Source: Lentisalinibacter sp964602525 (GTDB lineage Bacteria > Pseudomonadota > Gammaproteobacteria > Steroidobacterales > Woeseiaceae). Taken from it: 10,849 nucleotides of DNA. Shown piece by piece: positions 1 to 6,539 of the stretch; position 1 is the stretch's first letter, and each line of letters starts with the position of its first letter. The notes under the pieces are model-generated. The model was not told the DNA's origin. It saw only the letters and a program-made list of their open reading frames with translations, and searched no databases. A program made the translations under genes and the position numbers. The stretch is taken from NCBI GenBank assembly GCA_964602525.1, contig CAZRSA010000092.1, positions 1 through 10,849 of the forward strand, given 5' to 3'.

Positions 1-772
1 GGATGTGGAACACGGCCCAGGCGAAGTGCAGCGGCAGCTGCCACAGCCCGACCAGCGCAATGAGGATGAAGATCAGCTCGCCGGCATACAGGTTGCCGAA
101 CAGTCGCAGCGAGAGCGAGAGCGGCTTGGCCAGCAGCGAGACGCCCTCCAGGATGAAATTGAAAGCGATGACGAACGGGGCGCCGATGAGACCGATGCCC
201 TTGGTAGGCGGCTTGATCGGGTGCAGCGTGAGCTCGCCGATGAAACCGCCCAGGCCCTTCATCTTGATGCTGTAGAAGATGATCAGCGCGAACACCGAGA
301 GCGACAGCCCGAAGGTCACGTTGACGTCGGTGGTGGGCACGACCTTCAGATAGGGGATGCCGATCCGTTCGGCTGTGTACGGCAGCCAGTCCACCGGCAC
401 GAGGTCCATGAGGTTCATCAGGAACACCCAGATGAACACGGTCAGCGCCAGCGGCGCGATGAGCTCGTTCTTGCCGTGGAAAGCGTCTTTGACCGAGCCG
501 TCGACGAACTCGACGATGAGTTCGATGAATGCCTGCAGCTTGCCGGGCACGCCGCTGGTTGCCCCGCCGGCCACCTTGCGGAACAGCCAGATGAAGCCGA
601 GACCGAGGATCACCGCGACCGCGATGGAGTCGACGTTGATGGCCATGAAGGTGCCGCCGCACTTGTTCCAGACCCACTCGCCGTCCACCCGGCACACCTG
701 CAGGTTCTGCAGGTGATGCGAGATGTATTCACTCGCGGTTCTGTCCGCCGGGGAGGTGCCTTCGCCTGCCAT
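1..772 (-). CDS. atpB: F0F1 ATP synthase subunit a (partial, C-terminus outside window)
   Basis: This is the membrane subunit a of ATP synthase, which forms the proton half-channels beside the c-ring. I translated the minus strand from the ATG at 772-770, which gives 257 residues before the window edge. The E. coli protein has 271, so only a short C-terminal tail is missing. Seen directly: the N-terminal SEYISHHLQNLQVCRVDG stretch (residues 14-31), ATSGVPGK (71-78), APLALTVFIWVFLMNLMDL (106-124), DVNVTF, and FYSIKMKG. The stretch SLRLFGNLYAGELIFILIA carries the essential stator arginine at R223, equivalent to E. coli aArg210. It starts 8 bp after the atpI stop, so the two are co-transcribed. 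A GAGAG stretch 4 bases before the ATG can act as ribosome binding site. The identification is secure, and no anomaly is seen. Confidence 0.97.
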   Translation of the reverse strand, partial: MAGEGTSPADRTASEYISHHLQNLQVCRVDGEWVWNKCGGTFMAINVDSIAVAVILGLGFIWLFRKVAGGATSGVPGKLQAFIELIVEFVDGSVKDAFHGKNELIAPLALTVFIWVFLMNLMDLVPVDWLPYTAERIGIPYLKVVPTTDVNVTFGLSLSVFALIIFYSIKMKGLGGFIGELTLHPIKPPTKGIGLIGAPFVIAFNFILEGVSLLAKPLSLSLRLFGNLYAGELIFILIALVGLWQLPLHFAWAVFHI

Positions 773-780
773 GCCGCTCT

Positions 781-1164
781 CTATCCGTCAGAATGTGTCT
801 TTCGCGCGCCGCCCTCGAGGACGGGCGCAATCAGAATCACCAGTTGTGCCAGTATGAAGCCGGCGAGTACCGCGACAAAGGAGAGCGGCCTCACCACCGC
901 AAAGACCACGCCGAACAGGAGCACGGTCAGTGCGAACTTGCCGATCTCGCCGACCCACGCGCCGCGCATGAGCCCCTCGAGATCCGCTTTCAGGATCCGC
1001 GCGGCCAGGAACGCATTCGGCAGAATGCAGATCAGGCCGCCGATCAGCAGCGAATAGCCCGGGACCGTCCCGTAGCCGATCCAGACCACGGCGGTCAGGA
1101 GCAGCGTCAACCCTGTCTGCGTCAGCAGGATTTTTACGACCAGCTGCCTGGGATCATCCCTCAC
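781..1164 (-). CDS. atpI: ATP synthase accessory protein AtpI
   Basis: This is a small integral membrane protein of 127 residues, the usual AtpI length. Hydrophobic segments lie at about residues 8-29, 36-58, 72-92 and 93-115. AtpI is the first gene of the atp operon; it is thought to help c-ring assembly and to be dispensable for ATP synthase activity. The start is a GTG at 1164-1162, with GAAGG about 9 bases upstream as a plausible ribosome binding site. The tail after the last helix (GGARKTHSDG) is short and polar. It is followed 8 bp later by atpB, which confirms the assignment by context because AtpI itself diverges quickly. Transcription probably starts at the promoter at 1269-1297 and must pass the hairpin at 1204-1229. 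Confidence 0.9.
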   Translation of the reverse strand: MRDDPRQLVVKILLTQTGLTLLLTAVVWIGYGTVPGYSLLIGGLICILPNAFLAARILKADLEGLMRGAWVGEIGKFALTVLLFGVVFAVVRPLSFVAVLAGFILAQLVILIAPVLEGGARKTHSDG

Positions 1165-1198
1165 GCGGAGCAGCCTTCAACCCTGTGATGACGACAAT

Positions 1199-1229
1199 AA
1201 AAACGCCACTAACCCCGGGGTACGTGGCG
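1199..1229 (-). terminator. Terminator-like hairpin with T-run in the atpI leader (possible attenuator)
   Basis: On the minus strand CGCCAC (1229-1224) pairs with GTGGCG (1209-1204), with ACC/GGT pairing inside. The arm is followed immediately by five T (1203-1199) and then ATT. This is the layout of an intrinsic terminator. It lies downstream of the predicted atp promoter and upstream of the atpI start, so in that transcript it would be an attenuator. It does not serve the plus strand, where no T-run follows. The stem is only 6 GC-rich pairs plus a weak inner stem, so its efficiency is uncertain. Confidence 0.55.
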
Positions 1230-1268
1230 TGGACAGGTCTCTGGAAACGATCCTGTGCAAACCGGAGC

Positions 1269-1297
1269 ATTATAGAGAGCGTTCTGCTGCTTCGCAA
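1269..1297 (-). promoter_or_regulatory. Sigma70-like promoter of the atp operon
   Basis: On the minus strand there is a -35 TTGCGA (1297-1292, 4 of 6 consensus), a 17-bp spacer and a perfect -10 TATAAT (1274-1269). The start of transcription would be near 1262, leaving a leader of about 98 nt before the atpI GTG. A perfect -10 with ideal spacing is rare by chance in DNA of this GC content. Confidence 0.7.
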
Positions 1298-1448
1298 CAT
1301 GACGCGGAGCGTCTCCGGGCGGCCCCGGCGGCGGCTCGGCGGTCTGCGAACTGGCGCACAGAACCACCGCGCCGCAGCCGTATGATTCATGTTCGATGAG
1401 GAGTCTGCGGTGCCGGCCGACGCGCCGCAACGACCCCGGAGGTAATGA

Positions 1449-2264
1449 ATGACGGACATGGCACAGACGCCGGAGCTGGTCATCACGGCGGCGGACCTGG
1501 ACGCGGCGGTGGCCCGGCGCGAGTTCGTGGTGCAGTTCCAGCCCAAGGTGGAGCGCGCGGAGGAGAGCGGCGAGTGGCGCACCACCGAAGCCGAGGCGCT
1601 GATCCGCTGGCGCCACCCGGAGCACGGGCTTCTCGGGCCCGGGACGTTCCTGCCGGCGGCCGAAAGGCTCGGGCGCATCGGAGAGCTGGACGAGCTGGTG
1701 CTGCGGAGCATGCTCCGGAACCTCTGCAAGTGGCGCGAGCGGGGGCTCGCGCTGAAGGGGTGCATCAACCTGGCGCCGGCGGAACTCACCGACGCCGCGC
1801 TGCCCTGGCGCTATGCCCAGATCGTAGAGCAGTACGGGCTGGAATGCGCCGACATCACCCTGGAGATCGCGGAAGCCGACGTCATCGAACCGGGTTTTGC
1901 CGGCCGCCGGGTGGTCTCCGCGCTGCGCCGGCAGGGCTTTCGCATCTCGCTGGACGACTTCGGCGCGGCGGCGTCCTCGCTGAAGGCCCTCGGCTCGCTG
2001 GAATTCGACGAGATCAAGATCGACGCCACCATGCTGGCTCACGCCCGCGCCAACGAGATGTCGCGCAAGGCGCTGGCCGCCATCACGGGGCTGGCGCACA
2101 GCTCCGGCATCACGGTGTGCGCCGAAGGCGTGGAGGACGAGGAGACGCTCGCGTTCCTGCGCGAGATCCGTTGCGACAAGATGCAGGGTTTCCTGATCTC
2201 GGCCGCGGTGATGCCGGAGATCATCCGCAGCTGCTACCCGGCGGTGGCGGCCTCGGCCGCCTGA
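1449..2264 (+). CDS. Stand-alone EAL-domain protein (c-di-GMP phosphodiesterase family)
   Basis: This 271-residue protein is essentially one EAL domain with no GGDEF, receiver, PAS or membrane segment, so it should be cytosolic. The family hydrolyses cyclic di-GMP to pGpG. Visible motifs are EALIRW (E49-A50-L51), CINLAPAEL with N107, LEIAE with E139 and E142, SLDDFG with D169-D170, KID (K190-D192), AEGVED with E226, and MQGF with Q246. These match the metal- and substrate-binding positions. Loop 6 is degenerate: the usual DDFGTGYSSL reads DDFGAAASSL. That may weaken activity or dimer coupling, so the protein could be a weak enzyme or a c-di-GMP sensor. The start is the ATG at 1449, with GGAGG at 1438-1442 and 6 bases between. 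An overlapping frame from 1445 lacks EAL motifs. The gene sits between parB and atpI on the opposite strand, an unusual place. A TATGAT hexamer at 1381-1386 might be its -10, but I see no matching -35. Confidence 0.93.
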   Translation: MTDMAQTPELVITAADLDAAVARREFVVQFQPKVERAEESGEWRTTEAEALIRWRHPEHGLLGPGTFLPAAERLGRIGELDELVLRSMLRNLCKWRERGLALKGCINLAPAELTDAALPWRYAQIVEQYGLECADITLEIAEADVIEPGFAGRRVVSALRRQGFRISLDDFGAAASSLKALGSLEFDEIKIDATMLAHARANEMSRKALAAITGLAHSSGITVCAEGVEDEETLAFLREIRCDKMQGFLISAAVMPEIIRSCYPAVAASAA

Positions 2265-2283
2265 GGCCCGGCTCCGGGGCTCA
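2262..2283. terminator. Palindrome carrying both convergent stop codons (putative bidirectional terminator)
   Basis: The EAL gene ends with TGA at 2262-2264 and parB ends with TGA at 2283-2281. The 22 bases from one stop codon to the other form an imperfect palindrome: TGAG pairs with CTCA, one G-G mismatch follows, then CCCGG pairs with CCGGG around a two-base loop. The hairpin can form in both transcripts. Neither side has a T-run, so classic intrinsic termination is not assured. Confidence 0.45.
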
Positions 2284-3192
2284 GCGGATGTGCTCCAGGA
2301 TGCCCTCGAGCTCGTCGAGGCTGTTGTAGCGGATCACCAGCCGCCCCTCGCCGCCGGCGCCGTGCTCGAGCTCCACCCGGGCACCCAGCCGCTCCGCCAC
2401 CTGTGATTCCAGCCGGCGGACGTCGGGGTCCACCGTCTTCGCCCGCTTGCCGGCCGACGGCTTCTTCCGGGGTGCAGCCAGCTTCTGCACCAGCTGCTCC
2501 GTGGCCCGCACGGAGAGCTGGCCCGTCGCCACCCGGCGCGCGGCCTCCAGCTGGGCCGCCGGATCCGTCAGCGCGAGCAGTGCGCGGGCGTGGCCCATCT
2601 CCAGCTTGCGGGCCTCCACCAGCTTCTTCACCTCCTCGCCGAGCTCCAGCAGCCGCAGCAGGTTGCTGACCGCCGCCCGGGAGCGTCCCACGGCCCCGGC
2701 AGCCTGCTGGTGGGTCATGTCGAACTCGGCGATGAGCCGGGACAGCGCCTGCGCCTCTTCCAGCGGGTTGAGGTCCTCGCGCTGGATGTTCTCGATGAGC
2801 GCCATGGCCACGGCGGCCTCGTCCGGGATTTGCCGGACCACCGCCGGAATGGTATCCAGGCCGGCGATCTGGGCGGCGCGCCAGCGGCGCTCGCCCGCGA
2901 CGATCTCGTAGCGGCTCTCTGTCTCGCTGCCCGCGGTCGAGCCGACAGGCCGCACGACGATGGGCTGTACCACCCCCTGCGCGCGGATGGAATCGGCCAG
3001 ATCCTCCAGCGACTCCTGGCGCATGTCCGTGCGCGGCTGGTAGCGGCCGCGCTGCAGAAGATCCACAGGGATCTCGCGCAGCGCATCCGACCCGCCCGCC
3101 GGGACCTCGTCGCCGGTCTCCTGCGCGCGCGCCGAAGACTGGGACAGCAGCGCGTCCAGTCCTCGTCCCAGCCTCTTCTTCTTGGTCACCAT
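2281..3192 (-). CDS. parB: Chromosome partitioning protein ParB
   Basis: ParB is the centromere-binding CTPase clamp that loads at parS, spreads, and works with ParA to segregate the chromosome origin. The protein has 303 residues, typical for chromosomal ParB. In order it shows a basic N-terminal ParA-contact tail (KKKRLGRGLDALL, 4-16), and the N-terminal CTP-binding domain with PIVVRP, GERRWRA (100-106) and ENIQRED (134-140). A helix-turn-helix follows at about 159-182 (MTHQQAAGAVGRSRAAVSNL), then a lysine-rich linker (about 238-252) and the C-terminal dimerisation domain, ending in LDELEGILEHIR. The start chosen is the ATG at 3192-3190; a GTG directly after it is an equal alternative, because no strong ribosome binding site precedes either. 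It lies 110 bp downstream of parA, on the same strand. No parS site is visible in the window. Confidence 0.97.
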   Translation of the reverse strand: MVTKKKRLGRGLDALLSQSSARAQETGDEVPAGGSDALREIPVDLLQRGRYQPRTDMRQESLEDLADSIRAQGVVQPIVVRPVGSTAGSETESRYEIVAGERRWRAAQIAGLDTIPAVVRQIPDEAAVAMALIENIQREDLNPLEEAQALSRLIAEFDMTHQQAAGAVGRSRAAVSNLLRLLELGEEVKKLVEARKLEMGHARALLALTDPAAQLEAARRVATGQLSVRATEQLVQKLAAPRKKPSAGKRAKTVDPDVRRLESQVAERLGARVELEHGAGGEGRLVIRYNSLDELEGILEHIR

Positions 3193-3270
3193 GTCGGGGT
3201 CTCGCGGATTCTCTCGTCTCGCCCGCCGCGGCCGCGGCGCCGCCTTCGCGCCCGCCGGGCGGGGAGCGGG

Positions 3271-3276
3271 ATTGTA
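3271..3276 (-). promoter_or_regulatory. Possible -10 element upstream of parB
   Basis: The 110-bp gap between parA and parB holds TACAAT on the minus strand, inside the stretch GCTACAATCCCGC. The rsmG upstream region has a very similar GCTATAATCCCCGC. No -35 of consensus type lies at the right distance, so this is a weak call. The rest of the gap is GC-rich inverted sequence. parB may instead be transcribed entirely from upstream of rsmG-parA. Confidence 0.3.
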
Positions 3277-3302
3277 GCAGGTTCCCCCGCGGCCGCCGGG
3301 CG

Positions 3303-4097
3303 TCAGGAAGCCGTGCGCACCCGGGGCACCGGCTCGCCCTCCCGGCGCAGGATCTCGCCGGCCAGCGCCAGGTAAGCCAGGGCGCCACGGGAGTACTTGT
3401 CGTGATACAGCACCGGCAGACCGTAACTCGGCGCCTCGGCCAAGCGCACGTTGCGCGGGATGACCGTGCGGTAGACCTTGTCGCCGAAATGCTCGATGAG
3501 CTGGGCCGAGACCTCGTTGGCCAGGTTGTTGCGCGGGTCGAACATGGTGCGCAGCAACCCGTGCACCTCCAGCCTCGAATTCACGCTGTCGCGGATCTGC
3601 TCCACCGTGTTCAGCAGCGCGCTAAGGCCCTCCAGTGCGTAGTACTCGCACTGCATGGGGATCAGCACCCCGTCGGCGGCAGTAAGAGCGTTGATGGTGA
3701 GCATGTTGATCGACGGGGGGCAGTCGATCAGCACGAAGTCGTAGACTCCCGCCACCGGCTCCAGCGCCTTCGCGAGCTTCATCTCGCGGCCGATCTCCTG
3801 CAGCAGCTGCACCTCGGCCAGCGTCAGGTCCTCGTTGCCGGGCAGCAGCGCGAAGTTGCCGGTGGGCACGGAGACGATGGTGTCTGCGGCGCTCGCCTCA
3901 CCGAGCAGCACGTCGCAGGTGCTGGCGGCGAGTTCCATCTTGTTGATGCCGCAGCCCATGGTGGCGTTGCCCTGGGGGTCCATGTCCACCAGCAGCACGC
4001 GGCGGTGGGTGGCCGCCAGCGAGGCCGCGAGGTTCACCGCCGTGGTCGTCTTGCCGACGCCGCCCTTCTGATTCGCTACCGCGATGATTCTCGTCAT
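3303..4097 (-). CDS. parA: Chromosome partitioning ATPase ParA (Soj family)
   Basis: ParA is a P-loop ATPase that binds the nucleoid as an ATP dimer and moves ParB-parS complexes. The 264-residue protein begins directly at the ATPase core, the short chromosomal (Soj-like) type without an N-terminal DNA-binding domain. Visible motifs are the deviant Walker A KGGVGKTT (residues 11-18, with the signature lysine K11), Walker A' DMDPQGN (38-44), and Walker B FVLIDCPPS (121-129, D125). Further family stretches are PMQCEYYALEGL (147-158) and FDPRNNL, with PRNVRLAEAPSYG near the C-terminus. The ATG overlaps the rsmG stop by 4 bp (ATGA at 4097-4094), which implies translational coupling. GAAGG lies 4 bases before the start. 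Confidence 0.97.
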   Translation of the reverse strand: MTRIIAVANQKGGVGKTTTAVNLAASLAATHRRVLLVDMDPQGNATMGCGINKMELAASTCDVLLGEASAADTIVSVPTGNFALLPGNEDLTLAEVQLLQEIGREMKLAKALEPVAGVYDFVLIDCPPSINMLTINALTAADGVLIPMQCEYYALEGLSALLNTVEQIRDSVNSRLEVHGLLRTMFDPRNNLANEVSAQLIEHFGDKVYRTVIPRNVRLAEAPSYGLPVLYHDKYSRGALAYLALAGEILRREGEPVPRVRTAS

Positions 4098-4759
4098 GCC
4101 GCCTTCTCTGTTCTTCGCAGGCTGACCACGTGCCGGGTCCTGGCGAGGCCGGGAACGGTGACCGGCTCGGCCGTCGCCGCCCAGCCCGGCGGCAGCGCAC
4201 CCAGTTCGCCGTCGGGCGAGAGGCCTTTCTGCGCCAGGAGCTTGCCGTGTCCGGTGATGAGGTGGGCGCTCGACTCGACGAACCGTGGCAGCGGCGCGAA
4301 CGCTCTGCAGACGACGGTATCAAAGCCCGCCTCCGGCGCATAGCCTTCCACCCGGGCGTGCACCACCTCCACGTTTTCGAGGCCGAGTTCGGCCACGGCC
4401 TGGCGGACGAAGCGCAGTTTCTTGCTGCTGGAATCCACCAGCGTGAAGTGCCGGCCGGGCTCCGTGACTGCCAGCACCAGCCCGGGCAGCCCGGCGCCGG
4501 TGCCCACGTCGGCGATGCGGCGGCCTTCCAGCCAGGGCCGGATGCTGAGCGCGTCCAGCACGTGCCCGGTCACCATGTCGGCGGGCCGGCGCACGGCGGT
4601 CAGGTTATAGGCACGGGACCATTTCGCCAGCAGCAGAATCAGCCCCGCCAGACGGGCCGCCACACCAGCCGGCAGCTCCTGCCCGAGAGCAGCCGCGCCG
4701 CGGTCTATGGCGGCCTCCAGATCCGCTGCCTCTGTACTGTTCGCCGTTTCGTCCGCCAT
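4094..4759 (-). CDS. rsmG: 16S rRNA (guanine527-N7)-methyltransferase RsmG
   Basis: RsmG (GidB) methylates N7 of G527 in 16S rRNA using S-adenosylmethionine. The 221-residue product from the ATG at 4759-4757 matches the usual length. It shows the family N-terminal region with LLLAKWSRAYNLTAVR (42-57), and HVLDALSI (66-73). The SAM-binding motif IADVGTGAGLPGLVLAV follows (82-98), then LVDSSSKKLRF (107-117) and VVCRAFAPLPRF (149-160). The frame is open for 28 more codons upstream to 4843, but that extension is an alanine/arginine-rich stretch unlike the family and would cover the probable -10 element, so I rejected it. It heads the rsmG-parA-parB unit. The partner mnmG, normally just upstream, is not adjacent here; a divergent gene is. 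Confidence 0.95.
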   Translation of the reverse strand: MADETANSTEAADLEAAIDRGAAALGQELPAGVAARLAGLILLLAKWSRAYNLTAVRRPADMVTGHVLDALSIRPWLEGRRIADVGTGAGLPGLVLAVTEPGRHFTLVDSSSKKLRFVRQAVAELGLENVEVVHARVEGYAPEAGFDTVVCRAFAPLPRFVESSAHLITGHGKLLAQKGLSPDGELGALPPGWAATAEPVTVPGLARTRHVVSLRRTEKAA

Positions 4760-4786
4760 GGCCCTGCCGTGCCGTCGGGGGCGGGG

Positions 4787-4792
4787 ATTATA
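4787..4792 (-). promoter_or_regulatory. Possible -10 element upstream of rsmG
   Basis: A perfect TATAAT on the minus strand lies 27 bases before the rsmG ATG in an otherwise very GC-rich stretch. No recognisable -35 is found 16-18 bp upstream. The 134-bp divergent region 4760-4893 must also hold the promoter of the plus-strand operon; there I see only a weak TACACT at 4872-4877 without a -35. Confidence 0.35.
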
Positions 4793-4893
4793 GCGGCTTG
4801 CGGCCGCCGCGGCGCGGGCCGGCGTAGGGACGTTCTGGGACACAGATCACGCCGCGAAACCGCACGATCCCTACACTTTGAGCTTCGAATTAT

Positions 4894-5334
4894 GTGAAAC
4901 CGCGGCAGTCCGCCTTGAGCAAGAACCCCGAGCCCATTCTCAAACCGGCACGTCGTGTCCTCGTGGTCGAGGACAACGAGCACACGGCCTATATGCTCGA
5001 GTTCCTGCTGCACCGCTCGGGCTACGAGGTCATGGTGGCACCGAACGGGCGCGACGCCCAGGAGATCATGCGCAACGTGCCGCCGGTGGACGTGATCGTG
5101 CTGGACCTGATGCTGCCCTACGTCTCCGGTTACCAGATCATCCTGGATGCCCGCGAGGACCCCGGCTGGCGCCACGTACCCATCCTGGTGCTATCGGGCA
5201 AGGTGCTGGAGATGGACGTGACCCGGGCACTGGACCAGGGCGCGGACGACTACGTCACCAAGCCATTCCGTCCCCAGGAGCTGCTGGCCCGCATCCGCCG
5301 GCTGATCGCAACCCACGAGAGGCTTAGCGCATGA
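4894..5334 (+). CDS. Single-domain (CheY-like) response regulator, first gene of the exopolysaccharide-type operon
   Basis: This 146-residue protein is one phosphoreceiver domain after a roughly 18-residue polar tail, with no DNA-binding or enzymatic output domain. Receiver residues are all present: the acidic pair E26-D27 (VVEDNE), phosphoacceptor D71 (VLDLMLP), S101 (LVLSGK) and K123 (VTKPFRP). It is therefore probably phosphorylated by a histidine kinase and acts by protein-protein contact. No kinase is encoded in the window. The start chosen is the GTG at 4894; a TTG at 4915 is possible, and neither has a clear ribosome binding site. Its stop overlaps the next ATG (ATGA at 5331-5334), so it is coupled to the YaiO-like gene. 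By position it may regulate the HEAT protein or glycosyltransferase encoded downstream; that is inference. Confidence 0.9.
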   Translation: MKPRQSALSKNPEPILKPARRVLVVEDNEHTAYMLEFLLHRSGYEVMVAPNGRDAQEIMRNVPPVDVIVLDLMLPYVSGYQIILDAREDPGWRHVPILVLSGKVLEMDVTRALDQGADDYVTKPFRPQELLARIRRLIATHERLSA

Positions 5335-6539
5335 GCCGGCGTGTGCCATCGCTGCTCCTGGCGGTCCTGCTGCTCGCCTTCGTAGCGGCGGCGCACGGCG
5401 ACACCGGTGAGCTCGACCACGCCATCGAGCGGAAGGACTGGCCGGCGGCGCTCTCGCTGCTCGGCGAGCGGCTGGCGGAGCGGCCGGACAACCCGGCGCT
5501 CAGATTCCGCCGCGCCCAGGTGCTCGGCTGGTCCGGAGACCCGGAGGCCGCGCTGGCCGCCTACGACGGCCTGCTGGCCGACTACCCGGACAACGTCGAC
5601 TACGTCTACGGCCGTGCCCTGGCACTGCGGCAGCTGGGGCGCGAGGCCGAAGCGCTGCAGGCGGCGCGGCGGGCCGCCCGGCTCGCGCCGGATTACGAGG
5701 CCGTGCGGCGGCTCGAACTGCGCCTCGCACGGGGCCGGTTGCCCGAAGCGGAGGTGGAGGCCCTCACCGCCGAGGCGTCCGACCGCTTCCCCGGGGCCGG
5801 GTGGTGGCGCAGCGACACCAGCGGCGACAGGTCCGGGAGCCGGGGGCAGACCCGCTACTTCCTGACCGCGGGCGCCGGCTACGAGAGTCTCACCGACGGC
5901 CTGCCCGGCTGGCAGCAGCAATTCCTGCGCCTCGATCGGGAGGATGCCGGACCCGTCGGCTACCACGCCAGCGTCTCCCGCTACGAGCGCTACGACCGGT
6001 CGGACACCGAACTCGGCCTCGGCGGGCGCTGGCAGGCGGGCGACGACTGGTCCCTGGAACTCGCCCTTGCCCTGGCGGGCGAGGCCGACTTCCTGCCGGA
6101 AACCGGCGTATCCGGTCGCGTCCGCCGACAGCTGGGCGACGGCTGGAACGTCGCCGCCGGCCTTCGCCAGCGCCGTTACGAGGAGACCACCGTGACCACC
6201 TGGTCGGGGGAGGCGGAGCACTACTTCGGCAACTACCGGGCCGCGTACAGACTGAATGCCTCCCGCCTCCACGGCGCGGCCACCTCGCTGTCCCACGTCG
6301 TGTCCCTCGGCTGGTATCCCCGCGCGGGACTGTCGTTCGGGCTGGTGGCGGCCACCGGCGAGGAAGCGGAAGTGATCGCCCCCGGGCAGATCCTGGAGAC
6401 CGACGTCGACAGCTTCACGCTGACCGGCCGCCACGCGCTGACGCCGAGGGTCACGCTCGACTGGTGGCTGGGCACACACCGACAGGGAGACATCTACCGG
6501 AGGCGCTATGCTGGCCTGGCTGTTCGATACGGGCTATGA
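5331..6539 (+). CDS. Secreted TPR protein with YaiO-type outer-membrane beta-barrel
   Basis: The protein has 402 residues. A signal peptide is visible: MSRR, then a hydrophobic run at 6-20, with likely cleavage after AAAHG (about residue 23). Two clear TPR units follow at about 55-88 (ALRFRRAQVLGWSGDPEAAL) and 89-122 (YGRALALRQLGREAEALQAA), preceded by a partial one. From about 175 to the end there are alternating aromatic and polar strands typical of a beta-barrel, finishing with YAGLAVRYGL. This layout resembles the YaiO outer-membrane family, and more loosely PgaA (periplasmic TPR plus barrel), which exports poly-N-acetylglucosamine. I infer a role in moving or anchoring the polymer made by the glycosyltransferase of the same operon. 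The last residue is not the usual aromatic. Its 3' end overlaps the next gene by 32 bp. Confidence 0.85.
   Translation: MSRRVPSLLLAVLLLAFVAAAHGDTGELDHAIERKDWPAALSLLGERLAERPDNPALRFRRAQVLGWSGDPEAALAAYDGLLADYPDNVDYVYGRALALRQLGREAEALQAARRAARLAPDYEAVRRLELRLARGRLPEAEVEALTAEASDRFPGAGWWRSDTSGDRSGSRGQTRYFLTAGAGYESLTDGLPGWQQQFLRLDREDAGPVGYHASVSRYERYDRSDTELGLGGRWQAGDDWSLELALALAGEADFLPETGVSGRVRRQLGDGWNVAAGLRQRRYEETTVTTWSGEAEHYFGNYRAAYRLNASRLHGAATSLSHVVSLGWYPRAGLSFGLVAATGEEAEVIAPGQILETDVDSFTLTGRHALTPRVTLDWWLGTHRQGDIYRRRYAGLAVRYGL

Noticed and set aside
5..1057. Long plus-strand open frame opposite atpB and atpI
   Set aside because: It is antisense to two confidently identified genes, has a His/Asp/Arg/Gln-rich composition typical of shadow frames in GC-rich DNA, and shows no family motif.
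2234..3388. Long minus-strand open frame over parB in another register
   Set aside because: It is a low-complexity Gly/Ala/Arg translation of the parB region; the parB frame carries all domain motifs.
4760..4843. 28-codon N-terminal extension of RsmG
   Set aside because: The extension is Ala/Arg/Pro-rich, not family-like, and would cover the TATAAT at 4787-4792; the ATG at 4759 gives the usual RsmG length.
4844..4900. Possible parS site near the par genes (GTGAAAC-like sequence at 4894)
   Set aside because: Only half of the consensus TGTTTCACGTGAAACA-type palindrome is present; CACGTG at 4126-4131 and the similar GCACGTGC at about 4558-4565 lie inside rsmG without the flanking bases. No credible parS site is in the window.
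5250..6479. 409-codon minus-strand open frame opposite the YaiO-like gene
   Set aside because: It lacks recognisable motifs and is explained by GC-rich codon bias of the plus-strand gene, whose signal peptide, TPRs and barrel are clear.
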